The translations under genes were made by a program, and so were the position numbers. Under the pieces are notes generated by a model. That model did no database searches, had not been told where the DNA came from, and saw nothing but the letters and a program-made list of their open reading frames with translations. Below, in pieces: positions 5,693-5,709 of a DNA stretch of 5,709 bases; positions within the stretch are counted from its first letter, which is position 1; every line of letters begins with the position of its first letter. Source of the DNA: Acidobacteria bacterium UBA7540 (lineage in GTDB: Bacteria > Acidobacteriota > Terriglobia > UBA7540); the NCBI GenBank assembly GCA_002478145.1, contig DLMI01000005.1, positions 1 to 5,709 of the forward strand. Reading direction: 5' to 3'.

Positions 5693-5709
5693 GGCGGGGC
5701 TGAAGCCCC
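5693..5709. repeat. Second, inverted copy of the hairpin repeat, cut by the window end
   Basis: These 17 bases are the exact reverse complement of 5570-5586. The complementary arm would continue past the last base of the window, so only part of this unit is visible. With 5567-5586 it brackets about 106 bp containing the 52-nt hairpin, giving a BIME-like nested arrangement. Confidence 0.8.

Overview
The window carries three complete protein genes and unusually structured intergenic DNA. Gene content, moderately high GC and many GC-rich palindromes between genes suggest a free-living bacterium of the Acidobacteriota type. The GT2 enzyme resembles a family that I recall as common in that phylum. 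This placement is an inference; there is no rRNA or other marker gene here.

Layout. Positions 1-604 hold no gene I can support. They contain a paired-hairpin repeat (52-196), a promoter-like site with a stem-loop (245-290), three copies of a 23-bp direct repeat (416-530), low-complexity sequence (531-560) and further palindromes (571-629), the last of which runs into the 3' end of the first gene. Positions 605-1903 (minus) encode a polytopic GT-C/GT87-like glycosyltransferase. A 98-bp divergent gap separates it from a plus-strand gene (2002-3624) for a membrane-embedded, cellulose-synthase-like GT2 enzyme. Positions 3625-4110 are mostly a 376-bp element (3667-4042) built of two inverted, diverged copies of a hairpin-rich unit meeting at a central palindrome. 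Just beyond it lie a probable extended -10 promoter and a strong ribosome binding site for an exported aminopeptidase P (4111-5463). After that gene come a paired hairpin repeat (5567-5586 and 5693-5709, cut by the window end) and a 52-nt near-perfect hairpin between its two copies.

How the genes fit together. The two divergent glycosyltransferases may share a role in envelope or extracellular polysaccharide: the GT2 enzyme looks like a processive synthase that extrudes its product, and the GT-C enzyme would use a lipid-phosphate sugar on the outer face of the membrane. Only adjacency supports a shared pathway. The aminopeptidase is an independent transcription unit, probably acting on proline-containing peptides outside the cytoplasm.

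The most unusual content is the non-coding DNA: all three larger gaps carry a different family of palindromic repeat, and none has a clear poly-U tract marking it as an ordinary intrinsic terminator. The 3667-4042 element is the best candidate for something little described.
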